Below are positions 9,367 through 20,471 of a DNA stretch of 64,000 nt, piece after piece. The DNA comes from Lasiodiplodia sp. COLG20. Its lineage: Eukaryota > Ascomycota > Dothideomycetes > Botryosphaeriales > Botryosphaeriaceae. Location of the stretch: the NCBI GenBank assembly GCA_009801085.1, contig VNWV01000012.1, forward strand, positions 372,001 to 436,000. Reading direction: 5' to 3'. The position numbers were made by a program, and so were the translations under genes. The notes under the pieces are model-generated. The model had not been told where the DNA came from. It saw nothing but the letters and a program-made list of their open reading frames with translations, and ran no database searches. The stretch's first letter is position 1. Each line of letters begins with the position of its first letter.

Positions 9367-12300
9367 TCGCATATTCTTATTGAATGAGCTTGTTCACACC
9401 ACTAAATGGCTGTATTAGCAGCTGGGTCACCGCGGCATCAAACGCAGTCATCTCTTTCGTCTATTCGCACATATCACACGTCTGGGTTCCATCCAATCAC
9501 AATCACGCTCGGCAAGTTCGGCAATGGGGAGCATGCTAGTGATTGGCTATTTTGATCAGGAACCATGAGTTGCTGGCCGCTTGACATGGCTGCGCAGTTC
9601 AGAGCTCCCCCGGGCGAGAGGCCCATTATCTCCGTTAACTTCTCACAACTCTATCTCGGCGAATCCCACTGCAGGAGACGTTCGATAATGTCACGATTTT
9701 CTGTCGATCCGATGTAGGCCATCAGGATTATGACTCGGTGCTGAGCCGCTCCTCCGACGCGAACCCCTTCTCGCGTCTAAACCTGCCCACATTCGCACGC
9801 AGGAGCAATCGCTTATGGTTCCACACATTCCTCTTGCTTTTTCGCTTCTCATCACCTTCTGCCCCACAGCAGCACGTTTCATTTCGACGAGGAGTTGTTG
9901 CATCGGTATGAGCGCCGTTTCCGCGTACGTCGTATACCGTGTTCCATGCCACAAATGATAGTATGCCTGATGAGGTAAACGCGTGCGTCACCAGTCCTTC
10001 AACCACTCAGCCGAGAATCTCGGGAACTTTGCCAACGATGCAGAGAACCAAAGGGTGTGTGGTAGGCGAGAGGGGGGGAGGGACTCACGCGCCCGCTCGA
10101 TTCGAGTTTACGTGCATAAGATCTCGTGTCGTCGGCTCATATGCCCACACACATACACATGCACCCGCGAGCAGCAGAAATGACGGAGGTGCCGAGGTTC
10201 TGTCGACAGGAACAGTGCGCACGTCCGTCGCCCACGAGATCGCAAGTGGTCCCCTCTCTTTCCCGTTAGCTCATTTTGTCCAATCACGCCCCTTCCCACT
10301 CACACCCCCGACCGTCATCTCTGTGATCCGGTATCCACACCTTGGGCCCGGATGGTGGGGGCAATCGGATTTCCGTGTGTTTTTTCCTGCAAAACGTCCC
10401 ACATGCTACCTTTTTGTCAACACCTGCAGAACGCCCCTCGTCAGAGGCTCATAAATCCACGGCAATTCCGCAACGGCGGCTTGGCGCATGTGGGGCGGGG
10501 AGACGGCGAGCGGGGGAGAGCAGCAGGTAGAATAGATGTTGATACATGGCGGTTTGGGGAGGCTGACGATGAAGTGGGGTGGGAGTTAGCTGGAGAATCA
10601 TCGAGGGTCTGAGCGGTGTTTATTTTTTTCGGGTCGTCACTATCACTATTTTTGTTGTTTCTGTTTATTGTTTCTTTCCCATCGAATTTTGTTTTTCTTT
10701 CCAACAAAAGTGCGTAGGACAATGCTCATCCCGTCTGGCCGTGCGCTCCCATGAATTCCTTTTTCCTTAGGGTTGTGAAGAGCCCCCACGGGCCGTTGCG
10801 CAATGATAACCTGGGAATCAGGGACCTGATCAAACGGACTAAGGCGCCGGTTTCAGATGATCCGATTACGAAGATCTCCACCCGAGAATCTGGATGGGTC
10901 CCTTGTAATACTTTGCAAGCATTATTGACACGACTCCTAGGACGTGGCGTATGTTGTTCCAATCTTATGGAAGTGAGTCAGGAACCAACATGCATGTCAA
11001 TTAGCGTCGAGTGCTTGCGGACAAGCGCGATAATTGACTTGCACTGGCGGTGAAGGGCTAGCGTGTTAGATGTCGTGCAGACCATGGTGACACATTGAAT
11101 GTTCCGAACAATGAGTGGTGATCGATGCTGCATGAGTTACTAGTTTTGATTCCGTTCTCGGTGACGCGGCATCTCCTTTCTTTTTCCTGCTGGGATCTCT
11201 CTTCTCGGGCCAAAGAGACGTCGTTATAAGAAGCCAATCGTCACGATGATTCGGCCTTTACCGTCAAAGGTGGAGAGGGTTGAAGGCGTTCACTATCGGG
11301 TCGGGCCGAACCGAGGAGAAGAAGGCATTCGAATCGCGTCATAGACTGGGGAAAGTGGCGGAAAAAAGCGAATGAAACAAGAAAGGGTGTCAAGTGAGCA
11401 AGATCTTCGTCGAACGGAACACAATGTGCTCCTTGAATTGTGCTTGTGGGTCGTACGAAAGAACAAGTCTTCGGGTGCATTAAGCGGCAAGATCTGGAAG
11501 GTTTCCGATAGATGAGGTGCGTGCCCGCGTCGGATTGCCATGTCGAGTAAGCGTGGGCGAAGAGCAGGGAAGAGGGTCGGTGGTTCTAGCACGCCACAAG
11601 GGGCATGGCAGAAGAGAAGTGGTTCGAGGCCAGTGGCTGAGGTGGAGATGGAGCGGAGACATTGTCTCGAGGTTGGAGACTCAGGCAGAAACGAGTGGAT
11701 GACGAGTGGAATGGCTCGGAATAGATTGAGGCGTGGTTGCCGGGCGGCATGTCAGCATTACGAAAGAAGCAAATGTGGCTCGCGGCGGGTGAGGATCCGG
11801 TGAGCTTAATGAGCCGCTGTAATGGCGGGGATATGAGAAGTTAGATAAAGTTTGGAGTGGAAGTTGAGGTGCGGAACCGGGAGATTGCATGTGGCGTCCA
11901 TCTAGCGCGGCATGTTACGCAAATAACAGTGCTTTTTGGCCGCTCCCCCAGTTGGAACGTCGCATCGGTCCTGGGTCCGACTGCTGGCAACAGTGCTCGC
12001 TGCAGCTGGGAGGCGGCGGGCTGAGGTAGCGCTGCGCGGACTGCAGGCGGACGGGTGCGCGGCAGCTGAGGTCGACTCGAAGGGCGCCGGCCGGGGGCGA
12101 GTGGTTAAGGCACGATGCATATAACGGCCTTGGGCGCCCGGCACTTTGGTTTAGGCCCTGTCGGCTTGACAGGCACGTGGAGGATGCCTCCAGGAGCCGT
12201 GCGGGGGCGCCGTTGGGGCATTGCCGTATCCGGCCACTGTGCACCACCAAAACGGCAACCGAGCAAGCCCAGGTGATGACGATGCGCGCGCCACGCTCTT

Positions 12301-13049
12301 GCCCCGGTCGGCGGCGACGACTCGACGTGTAACCATCGCACGCAGGCGAAGCAATAACGCGGGCAATATCGGCTAGCGGTGCCTCCTGCGGGGCCGCGAG
12401 CCTACGCAAGCCCTGCATTCGCGACGTCATGCACGCGCAGAGGGTCCGTCGACTGGTCTGGCCGCGGGACGAAACCGGCGGCTTGGGCAGCGGCTGGCGT
12501 GCCGATGTCCGCGCTGCTCGAGAGGTAGGTACTTTGGAGATTAGCGAGGGACTGCTCCTTCCCTGCTGTCCGGGCGGCGATCTGGGCTAGTGGAGCTAGC
12601 TTTCCATCCACACGCAGCCCTTCGATCTACATGCCCACCACTTTGCGCCCTAATCGACCCCGTCATCGATGCGCACCCACACCCGTTCCTGGCTGCTGGC
12701 CCCAGAGTCTGCATGGCCAAGCTCGTATCGGGCCCAACCGGCCGTCTGCCAGCCCTCACCGGCTAGCTCGCTCACTGAACCCTGATGACGCTGAGGATCT
12801 GGCTGCCCGAGCGTCTCGAAATGTGCAGATGGACATGCACAAATCCTCACGCGCCCCAGGCCATCTCACCCGCCTGATCCACCGCAGCTTTCCTGTCTGG
12901 GCAAACGCTCAGCTCCCACTCCCTGGAGGCCCACCTGTGCATACATATCCACCGCGCCGCACAGCAGTTTCTGCCTGCAGATTTCCCATAGCTTTTTTTC
13001 TCTTGCCAATCGTCATCCGCTTCCCACCACCCTCTGTGTCACCCGGGTC
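9367..13049. other. 3.7-kb region without a convincing gene
   Basis: The longest gene-poor stretch of the window, upstream of CRY-DASH. Frames here (for example 11915-12430 and 9939-10454) are short, low-complexity and unlike known families. A T-rich patch lies at 10610-10710. 11950-12500 is strongly GC-rich. I saw no tRNA B-box, tandem array or transposase. It may contain long regulatory DNA, noncoding RNA or decayed elements. Confidence 0.5.
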
Positions 13050-15026
13050 ATGTCGACGTCAGCTCCCCGGATCCTGATATATTTACTCCGGCGAGATCTG
13101 CGCCTTGCCGACAACCCAGTATTACACCATCTGGCCGCCTCTAATTCTCCGCAATTTACCCATGTCTTACCTTTGTACGTCCTCCCAGCGAACCAGGTCG
13201 AAGTCTCCGGTTTCTTGAAGCCTGCCGCGAAAAGCCCGTATCCAGAAGCCCGCAGTCAGGTCGCTGGTTTTTGGAGATGTGGCACCCACCGCGCCAAGTT
13301 CCTAGCCGAGAGCGTGTGGGACTTGAAAGAGTCCCTGGGAAAGATCGGTAGCGGCCTTGTCATCAGAGTCGGCATGGTGGGCGACGTGCTACAAGACCTG
13401 CTGGCAAAGTATGGAACCAGCGAAGCCGCGCAAGGTGGAAGAATAGCAGCAATTTGGATGACGGCAGAAGAGGGCGTTGAGGAGAGAAGAGAGGAGCGCG
13501 ATGCTAGGAACGTTGCCGAGGCCAATGGCGTCGAATTCAAGCTCTGGCGCGACGAGAAGTTTTTCATCGACGAGTAAGTGCAAACTGACTTCTGAATATC
13601 CTTCAGTACTGATTCCGTGTTCCAATCCAGCCGAGACCTGCCTTTCACAGATATCAAGGATCTGGCCGACGTCTATACCACATTCCGTAAATCGCTAGAA
13701 CCGCTTCGTTCTCGGCCACGAGCGACGTTGCCCGTTCCCTCGTCCCTGCCACCGCTTCCTCCCGCCGAATCCATTCCCCCACAGGCCGATCCTTTTACGT
13801 CACCTGAATCCCTCTCTTCAATGATTGACTCATTGCACAAGCCTTTAGGCCCGGCTATGGACGTCGAAGAGCCGCCAAAATGGCCCCCAGCGGCAAAGTC
13901 AGGGCACCCATTTGCCGGAGGAGAGTTTTCTGCTCGGAAACGACTTTCGCACCTAATTTCTTCTGGAGCCATGGCTGAGTACAAAGACACGCGAAACGGG
14001 CTGCTTGGAGAGGACTACAGTACCAAACTATCGGCTTGGCTCGCACTAGGATGCGTAACCGCTCGCCAAGTCCACGCATCGCTGGTAGCCTACGAAGACG
14101 GAAATACCGACGTACCAGACGCTTGGAAAGCCGCGCTGGGCTTTGGCAAGGGAGAGAACCCCGGCACGGCCGCAGTGCGTTTCGAGCTGCTCTGGCGCGA
14201 CTACATGCGCCTCTGCACCCGCAAGTTTGGACCAAGACTGTTCCATGTCGATGGCTTCCGTTCGGACGAAACGTCGGAAAAGCCGGACGGCAAGAAGAAA
14301 TGGCACTTTCTCGACCGCAGCAGCGGCGCCGGCGACGACCCTGCGAAGACGCGTCAGGTAGTAGAACGCTTTCGTTCTGGACGTACCGGCATTGGTCTCA
14401 TAGACGCCTCTCAGCGCGAACTATTCCTCACCGGCTATACGTCAAACCGTGCGAGGCAGAATGTCGCCTCGTTCCTCTCGTCGCACTTGAGCATTGATTG
14501 GCGTGTCGGAGCCGAATGGTACGAGTGCATGCTGACCGATTACGACCTGAGCAACAACTGGGGGAACTGGCAGTATGTGGCGGGTGTCGGAAATGATCCC
14601 CGCCAGGGTCGCAAGTTCAATCCCGTTAAACAGGCTCTTGATTACGATATAGGTGGACAGTACATAAAAACGTGGGTTGAGGAGCTACGCGATGTGGACG
14701 TGGATGGCGCGCAGGATGGAGGACGGAAGGGAGAGGAGATGCTGATGGGCTTGTTCCAGGCATGGCGACTTCCGGAGAAGGAGAAGGAACGACTGAACCT
14801 GAAGGGTGTCGAATGGGTGGAAAAGCCTTTGATACGAATTCCATTCGCCGTTGGTAACAAGGCTGGAGGTGGATTTGGCGGAGATAATAGAAGACCTAGT
14901 GGACGTGGGAGAGGATATCGAGGACGGGGAAGGGGAGGTGGAAGGCCAAAACGGCTCGGAGAGTTGGACAGGGCGGCGAAGTCAGGGCTTCTGGAGGAAG
15001 GAGAGTCCTCCGTACCGGCTTCATAA
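13050..15026 (+). CDS. cry: Cryptochrome DASH (CRY-DASH photolyase-family flavoprotein)
   Basis: Blue-light flavoprotein of the photolyase/cryptochrome superfamily; DASH members bind FAD and an antenna folate and repair pyrimidine dimers mainly in single-stranded DNA. Exons 13050-13573 and 13631-15026 give 639 aa. The N-terminal alpha/beta antenna domain begins ILIYLLRRDLRLADNPVL. FAD-domain blocks include GGEFSARKRLSHLI, TKLSAWLALGCVTARQVH, FELLWRDYMRLC, RTGIGLIDASQREL, GYTSNRARQNVASFL and LSNNWGNWQYVAGVGNDPR. The C-terminal tail is Gly/Arg-rich with repeated RGRG units (about residues 605-625), a feature of fungal CRY-DASH suggesting RNA binding. The ATG at 13050 starts directly before the conserved first strand. 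Confidence 0.95.
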
Positions 15027-15329
15027 TCTTGATCAACGAGGCTTCGGTTGTGATATGTTAGCTTCACATCTTAAAGGCATTCGTTCCTGTCTGTCATCTG
15101 CACGCATGGAGACTCCAGCACCGGGCTGGAGTAGCAACGATCGTCCGAACCGTCGATTTTCTTAGATCTCCAATCATCCATCAGAATGCATGCATGATAT
15201 GTGGATATTGTCTTCATCACATGCTTTGTTGCTTTGTTTGGCCAAGTCTGCATTCCCATCCGCACGTTGCATAACAAGCACAATTCATAAAGGATATCCG
15301 CCACTTTTTCTTACAAGTCAGCAACAAAA
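15027..15329. other. Spacer between CRY-DASH and initiator tRNA
   Basis: About 300 bp holding the 3' end of CRY-DASH and the 5' flank of the tRNA gene. No further gene is seen. Confidence 0.6.
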
Positions 15330-15460
15330 AGCTGCGTGGCGCAGCGGAAGCGGTAAGCTATTACCATCCTCTAGACTCATATTCGAATCAGTTCACTAAC
15401 GACCTTAATAGCGCCGGGCTCATAACCCGGAGGACAATGGATCGAAACCATTCGCAGCTA
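15330..15460 (+). tRNA. Initiator tRNA-Met (CAU), interrupted by a 59-nt insert in the D-arm
   Basis: Exons 15330-15352 and 15412-15460 join into a complete 72-nt cloverleaf. Acceptor stem AGCTGCG pairs with CGCAGCT with A73 after it, D-stem GCGC/GCGC, anticodon stem CCGGG/CCCGG around loop CTCATAA (anticodon CAT), T-stem AATGG/CCATT around ATCGAAA. The A1-U72 pair, A54 and A60 and the G-C-rich anticodon stem are eukaryotic initiator hallmarks. The insert lies between D-stem bases 24 and 25, not at the usual 37/38 site. The A box (TGGCGCAGCGG) and B box (GGATCGAAACC) are intact and a T7 run follows at 15472. It could be an active gene with an unusual intron or an inactivated copy. Confidence 0.88.
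15353..15411 (+). other. GT-AG insert splitting the initiator tRNA
   Basis: 59 nt starting GTAAG, with CACTAAC 11-17 nt before a terminal TAG. These are the same donor, branch and acceptor signals, at the same spacing, as the mRNA introns of this window. The boundary is ambiguous by one base (GT-AG or GG-TA), since both give the same mature tRNA. Confidence 0.8.
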
Positions 15461-15471
15461 AGATTGGCTTA

Positions 15472-15478
15472 TTTTTTT
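15472..15478 (+). terminator. RNA polymerase III terminator of tRNA-iMet
   Basis: A run of seven T begins 12 nt after the tRNA 3' end, a standard Pol III stop. A second T run lies shortly downstream. Confidence 0.75.
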
Positions 15479-16307
15479 GCCCTTTTTGCACGCTACCGTG
15501 GGTCTCGCTTTCTCCACTTCTAAAGTGTGACTCACGATCCTCGCCTCTCTTTTTATGTCGATCCGAAGAACTGCCATCGAGAGCAGATGTGCCGCTTCTT
15601 TGGTAACACGGAGAAAAGCTCTTCTGGTCTTGCCTGTTTCGGGTGAACCAGGTAGAATTTCCGGTCCCCTGCATATTAAGCCATGGTCATTTTCCATCAT
15701 ACCCTCGCTCTACGAGAATAGAACGAGTCTTCACATCGCACGCAGCGAGTCTCGAACAGCTTTATTTTTTGCTTCTGTCCTTCAAATGCCGATGTGGTTT
15801 GTTTCAGTCGTTCTTTGTTACGTTTTCGCTCCTTGACCGCAAAGGTGTCTCGGGTCGTCGCGTGGAACGTGTGCATGCCTCGGCGCCGGGAGCTACCGAT
15901 CTTTTACCAGCCCCATCCCTGCACCATTCTTACCCCCCCTCATTCTGAAATGCTCTCGAACATTGGAGCAAACTCATGGCTCTCCGTACCATTTGACATT
16001 TCTCCTGCTTGTATTCAAATTTTCCAATCAGCAGCAGACGGCACTGCCTTTCAACCTTCACCCAGATCCGCCCCGTCGCCTCAACCATTCTCCCACTTCT
16101 GTACACACAAAAATTGCAACGGCCCAATCCGCACCGGCCCTTCTTCCGCCCCCTTGCCCCACATTCCATGTTCGCGTGCCGTTCCCTCCTCCCCTGCCCG
16201 CCATTCGTTCCGCAGTCTCGCCGAAGAGGTTGTCGTGGCACCAAAAAAAAAAAAAAAAGACAGGCTGGTCATCATTTGATGACTTCCAAGGTCTTGGATG
16301 AGGCGCC
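15479..16307. other. Spacer between the two tRNA genes
   Basis: About 830 bp. It holds C- and T-rich sequence near 15890-16240 and a 16-bp A run at 16243-16258. No protein gene is supported. Confidence 0.5.
16243..16258 (-). terminator. Poly-T tract downstream of tRNA-Thr (possible distal Pol III stop)
   Basis: Sixteen A on the plus strand, so T16 on the minus strand, about 50 nt past the tRNA-Thr 3' end. Between them, at 16268-16283, GTCATCA and TGATGAC form a tight inverted repeat. No closer T run of four or more is seen, so this may be the actual stop. Confidence 0.4.
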
Positions 16308-16379
16308 TGCCCCCTATCGGAGTCGAACCGATGGCCTCGACATTACTAGTGTCGCGCTCTACCACTGAGCTAAAGGGGC
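16308..16379 (-). tRNA. tRNA-Thr (anticodon AGU)
   Basis: A 72-nt gene without intron. Acceptor GCCCCTT pairs with AGGGGGC (one T-G pair), then A73. D-arm begins AGCTCAGTGGTAGAG. Anticodon stem CGACA/TGTCG holds loop CTAGTAA, giving AGT at 34-36. The T-arm is ATCGG TTCGACT CCGAT. The A box TAGCTCAGTGG and B box GGTTCGACTCC are standard. Confidence 0.95.
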
Positions 16380-17733
16380 TTGGGTAGTGTTGTCAGAAGG
16401 GTGTTACCCCTTAGCGATGGAAGTTGCGATGGGGAAGGGGGATTATGTCTAGAAGAGCATGTAAAACGATTGAAAGGACGTGAAGAAAGTTAATGATAGA
16501 AGGAGGCTAATAGATGGAAGAAGTAGATGGGGACAGGGGGAAAATAGAATGGATGTGGGTGGGTAGGAAGGGAGTCGGACTCGTAGCGCAGTCGGAGGAT
16601 AACTGTTGTTGACGTTGACGTCTGTCTGTTTTTGCTAATTGTATAATTCAGAAGAGCAATTGGTTTTGCAGGATGGAACAAGCGTTTATTCGTTTACAGG
16701 CTCCCTGAGTGTGAAGTTTCTTAGCCTGAATAGAAGCTTGCTTGATACGTCATTGGCTCATCCACCTCTTACATGGCTGCCTGTATATTCATTTCTGTGT
16801 AGTGTATATTTCTTTTCGACTACTGGGAGGTCGTAGTCGATTGCTTGTAGCTTTCTTCAACGGTCATGACAGCCCAGATCTACTCTCGGAAGATTACTAC
16901 CTTTCTTTTTCTCAAAGCTTTCCCTACCTGTCGCTGCGAAAAGGTTTCGCGCTCCTTTACATATTCACTTCCTGAGGATTATGCTTTCTACGCGCTTCAA
17001 AGCTCATGTGCGGCGATATTCCCGGTCTTTCGATGATAGAGGCCTGAAGAAGATCTGAATTGATAGTGTTTCCTTGACTCGTCCTGGACGATCTCGTCTA
17101 GCATGAATCATAGCCGCGAAAGAAGTCCCAGATATCGGGAGCGGAGGGTTGAGGTCCGATGGATTAAGGTTTAGTTCTGCACGTCACTCCGCACCTGCAT
17201 TGCTGCAGGCATCCTTCTTCTCAGAATGGTATCCGTTAGCGCGATCAATGACGACGGGCAATCGTGGCTCGATCTCGGGGAAGGACGCATTAGTGCATTC
17301 GGGAAAAAAGTTGGAATGGAACATTCCCCCGCACCTTTAGGCTTCCCCCCGCCACCCCGCAGCCCCCGCTTACCGTACTAGGCAATTTCTGTGGTATTCC
17401 CGGCTAGCTATGATTCAGGAGAAAGCTTGGAAGAAGGTGCTGTGGTCGGCGGTGGCGACGTCATTATTGCCTCCCGATGTTTCATGATCAGCCTCTCCTT
17501 GCAGGCGGCTCCGCACCTTTCCGTGGTAAGATGGCATGCACGCATCCTGATGTTTTGGAAATCGGCGGATCCAATTGCGCCGGATTGAAACTCCCTGCTT
17601 CATACCGCAAATCTGTCAAGAAGCTTTGAATCGAGTACGTCATCTTGGATTATACTGAATTTCTGAGTATTATTCTCAGCATCAATATCTCATTTAATCA
17701 TACATGAAGAATTGAAACTTTCTCAAACCCCCG
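16380..17733. other. Intergenic region between tRNA-Thr and the aspartic-protease-like gene
   Basis: About 1.35 kb, partly AT-rich (16600-17000). No coding frame with family features and no RNA gene was recognised. Confidence 0.5.
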
Positions 17734-19536
17734 TCATGCTCCTGACCGCCTCGATGCCATCGACTTCCTCCAAGCATCCAACTCTCTAGGTGACAAAGGC
17801 CCGCTGCCGGGCATCTCATGCATGATCTCCGTCCCGGGCAGCATCGGCGGTTGCGTCCACAGCTCCACCGGCGGGGCCGGCGGTCTGAACGGACACTGGA
17901 AGGCGTGCATGCCGTGAGGACAGCCAAACGGACACTTATCGCTCCTCAACCGGTGCCCCCGCACACCCTCACGCATCTCCTCCACTCGCCTCTTCCCACT
18001 CCTCCGCCGCCACCACACTAACAATCCAACGACCAACGCCGCCACTGCACCAACCACCGCGATCGCAACCTTCGCCGCCGTGCTTAGCCCCCCATCACCA
18101 TCATCGTCATTGCTAGTCCCTGGACTACTCAGCGCCGTCGGCGTCGCCGTCTGCGACCCGTCGTCCGCCAGCGGCTCCCAGTAGCCCTCCCAGCTGGCGG
18201 CCCACTTGGCGCCGTCCGGATCGTCGTTGGTCTCGATGGCCGTGGCGTGGGCTTGGAGGTCGACGCGGTCGACGCCCAGGCCGTTGCGCGCGGTGCCCGG
18301 CCCGGGCGCCTGCGCCAGCCAGCTGTGCGTCTCGATGAAGTTGTGGCCCGTGAAGGCCGCCTGCAGGAAGGCGCGGCCCAGCCGGTACACGTCGCCGCCC
18401 GTGGGGTCGATGGGGATGCAGGGGAAGTAGGGGGTTGGTGTTGAGACGAGCGGCGCGGAGAGGGTGAGGTTGAGGAGGAGGAAGGGGACTTTGATGGTTA
18501 TGTTGCTGTTGGATCCGCCGGTCCAGGGGAAGGTGAAGCTGAGGTAGGAGGGGGAGGTGATGATTTTTTGGTAGCGCTCGTCGTCCGTGTCCCAGAGGTA
18601 GTATTGGAGAGAGGTGTCGAAGGTGAGTGGTAGGTATTTGGCGATTTCCTGGCATGTCTTGCCGGGGAGGTAGAGGCCTGGGATTCCCGGGTTGGGGTTG
18701 ACGGTAAAGGATGTCTGGTGACCCGTGCTGTTGAGGAGTAGGCCGGATTTACTCTTGAAGCCCGATTCAAAGGGCGACCCGCCTTTCTCGACGCCGATGC
18801 CGATGTCGAGAAGAGAGATTTCGCTACCGGTGTAGTTGGTGTATTTCCCTAGCACTCGGCCTTTGTCGTAACCGCCGAACACGAGGGATCCTCCGTACTT
18901 CAAAGTTGCGGAGCCGTAGTGTAGACCGTAGGCATAGGAAGGAATGACGCTCTGATTGTAAAGCCCCGGTAAGAACATAAATCCTGTATCAACGTCTGAC
19001 GACGCGTCCGGGAAGTTTTGAGTTTGGACGCCGCCACCGATGCCTAGTGCGAGATTACCACATTGTGGACCGTATTTCTTTCCCGACGGACTTGTGATGG
19101 TGGCATTGTCTATGGCAACCAGCGGGACGTATGGCACTGTTTGTCCGTTGATGGTCATGGCTTGGATATACGACGCGCCATAGGCTTCGATTTGGTCCGC
19201 ATGCCCAATCCAGCCCTGCCGGTAGCTCGTAGCCGTTGCATCCACGTTGGCCGGAGACCAGATACCTCCTGCACCGCAGGGAGTATCGGGGTAGGGATCG
19301 CACGCTTCGGAAGTTATTATGGGTGAGCCGTATGCGCCGCTGGGATACAAGTCGACCTGAGTTGTAGCCTGACTGTTAACTCCGCCGACGCTGACACTGA
19401 CTGCTTGCCACGGTCCATCCGGGCCGTAGTATTTTACGCTCCACGGAACAGGAAAATTGGAAGCGGCGTATCCTTGGTGGATTTGAGCAAATGCTGACAG
19501 CGCCCTAAGGGCTGTCCGTAAACCTCGGACTCGCAT
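17734..19536 (-). CDS. Membrane-anchored aspartic-protease-like protein lacking catalytic Asp (pseudoenzyme)
   Basis: One exon, 600 aa. A pepsin-type (A1-like) fold is suggested by the order of blocks: VSVSVGGVNSQATTQVDLYP, GLYLPGKTC, then YRLGRAFLQAAFTGHNFIE near the end of the domain. The usual DTG/DSG pairs are absent: the first site reads VDLYPSG and the second VNPNPGIPGLYLP. Residues about 475-500 form one membrane helix (AAKVAIAVVGAVAALVVGLLV) followed by WWRRRSGKRR, so the C-tail of about 95 aa, rich in Pro and Cys, would be cytosolic. The N-terminus is weakly hydrophobic and may be a signal sequence. Many N-glycosylation sequons support an extracellular domain. Such proteins are common in Ascomycota; the role is unknown. 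Confidence 0.75.
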   Translation of the reverse strand: MRVRGLRTALRALSAFAQIHQGYAASNFPVPWSVKYYGPDGPWQAVSVSVGGVNSQATTQVDLYPSGAYGSPIITSEACDPYPDTPCGAGGIWSPANVDATATSYRQGWIGHADQIEAYGASYIQAMTINGQTVPYVPLVAIDNATITSPSGKKYGPQCGNLALGIGGGVQTQNFPDASSDVDTGFMFLPGLYNQSVIPSYAYGLHYGSATLKYGGSLVFGGYDKGRVLGKYTNYTGSEISLLDIGIGVEKGGSPFESGFKSKSGLLLNSTGHQTSFTVNPNPGIPGLYLPGKTCQEIAKYLPLTFDTSLQYYLWDTDDERYQKIITSPSYLSFTFPWTGGSNSNITIKVPFLLLNLTLSAPLVSTPTPYFPCIPIDPTGGDVYRLGRAFLQAAFTGHNFIETHSWLAQAPGPGTARNGLGVDRVDLQAHATAIETNDDPDGAKWAASWEGYWEPLADDGSQTATPTALSSPGTSNDDDGDGGLSTAAKVAIAVVGAVAALVVGLLVWWRRRSGKRRVEEMREGVRGHRLRSDKCPFGCPHGMHAFQCPFRPPAPPVELWTQPPMLPGTEIMHEMPGSGPLSPRELDAWRKSMASRRSGA

Positions 19537-20471
19537 ATGAGATCCACCTTGTTCACGAGCAATTAATCGGGCGGTGAAAAGCGCAAGGATGACGTTGGCT
19601 ATACTCAGCCGAATGTAGCAATGGGAAAACGAAAGTCAAAAACAGGGAATCATGAGAGACGAAACAACATGATGAGGAAACGACAGTGAAGAGAAGCCAA
19701 AGGCGCGGCTAGGAGCTGATAGAAACTACATTGCGGCGGGTGTGTTTGCCATCTCATCACTATCGCTGTGCCGCACTCTAGCTTGTCACACCTAAAATTA
19801 CAGAGCTGTGTTGGGTGATGAGCCAATGGTGGTGAAGAATTATCCGCTCGGGTGGAGATCGCGCGGCTACGCAGCGCGCTTGCGATCCTGCAGCCTTGGG
19901 GGCCAACATTCACCAAGATTCAACGAACATAAGCTGATATAGAAGTCTGTGTTGTCGAGATGGATCCTGCGACACATGGCGTAATGTTGATGAGCAAGCG
20001 TTCCAGAAAGCGTGTGAGAAAGATTGCGACGCGTGTGGAGATCGTCAGCTCCGGGTTCCAGGAGAAAGGATCCTTGGAAATGATCTGCAAGCGGCGAACA
20101 CGTATCTGTTGGAAGATTAGAGCTACCGCTGCATTGCTCCTCCAAATGCTGGCGAGAAGCTCTGGATGAGCGCGCTTTAAGAGATATCGATGCGCCGCCG
20201 CGGCTTTCCCCAAAGATTCGGAGGTCGGGTAAGGTTCCGAGGGAAGAGCGAGTGAACAAGTGTGCCGCACGTGCCGGGTCTGGCTAGCCGGAAAAGGAAG
20301 CGAGTACGCAAGGCTCGTACGGCTGGCACGGATGTCAGTACAACGGGAAAGGCCTGTTATTGGACCTTGCTGTGTAATCGTGAGCGGAATGTCTGCTGCC
20401 CCGTAAAGAAGCGTAACTTCAAAACCTGGCATGCGCGGCCCGACCCTCCTCAGCACATCTCTCTTCGCACC
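19537..20471. other. Divergent intergenic region, protease-like / GT25 genes
   Basis: About 935 bp between divergent start codons. The minus-strand frame at 19920-20456 has no family features and I do not support it. No repeats stand out. Confidence 0.5.

Noticed and set aside
19920..20456. 178-aa minus-strand frame in the promoter region of the GT25 gene
   Set aside because: No domain, no intron logic and no conserved pattern that I can see.
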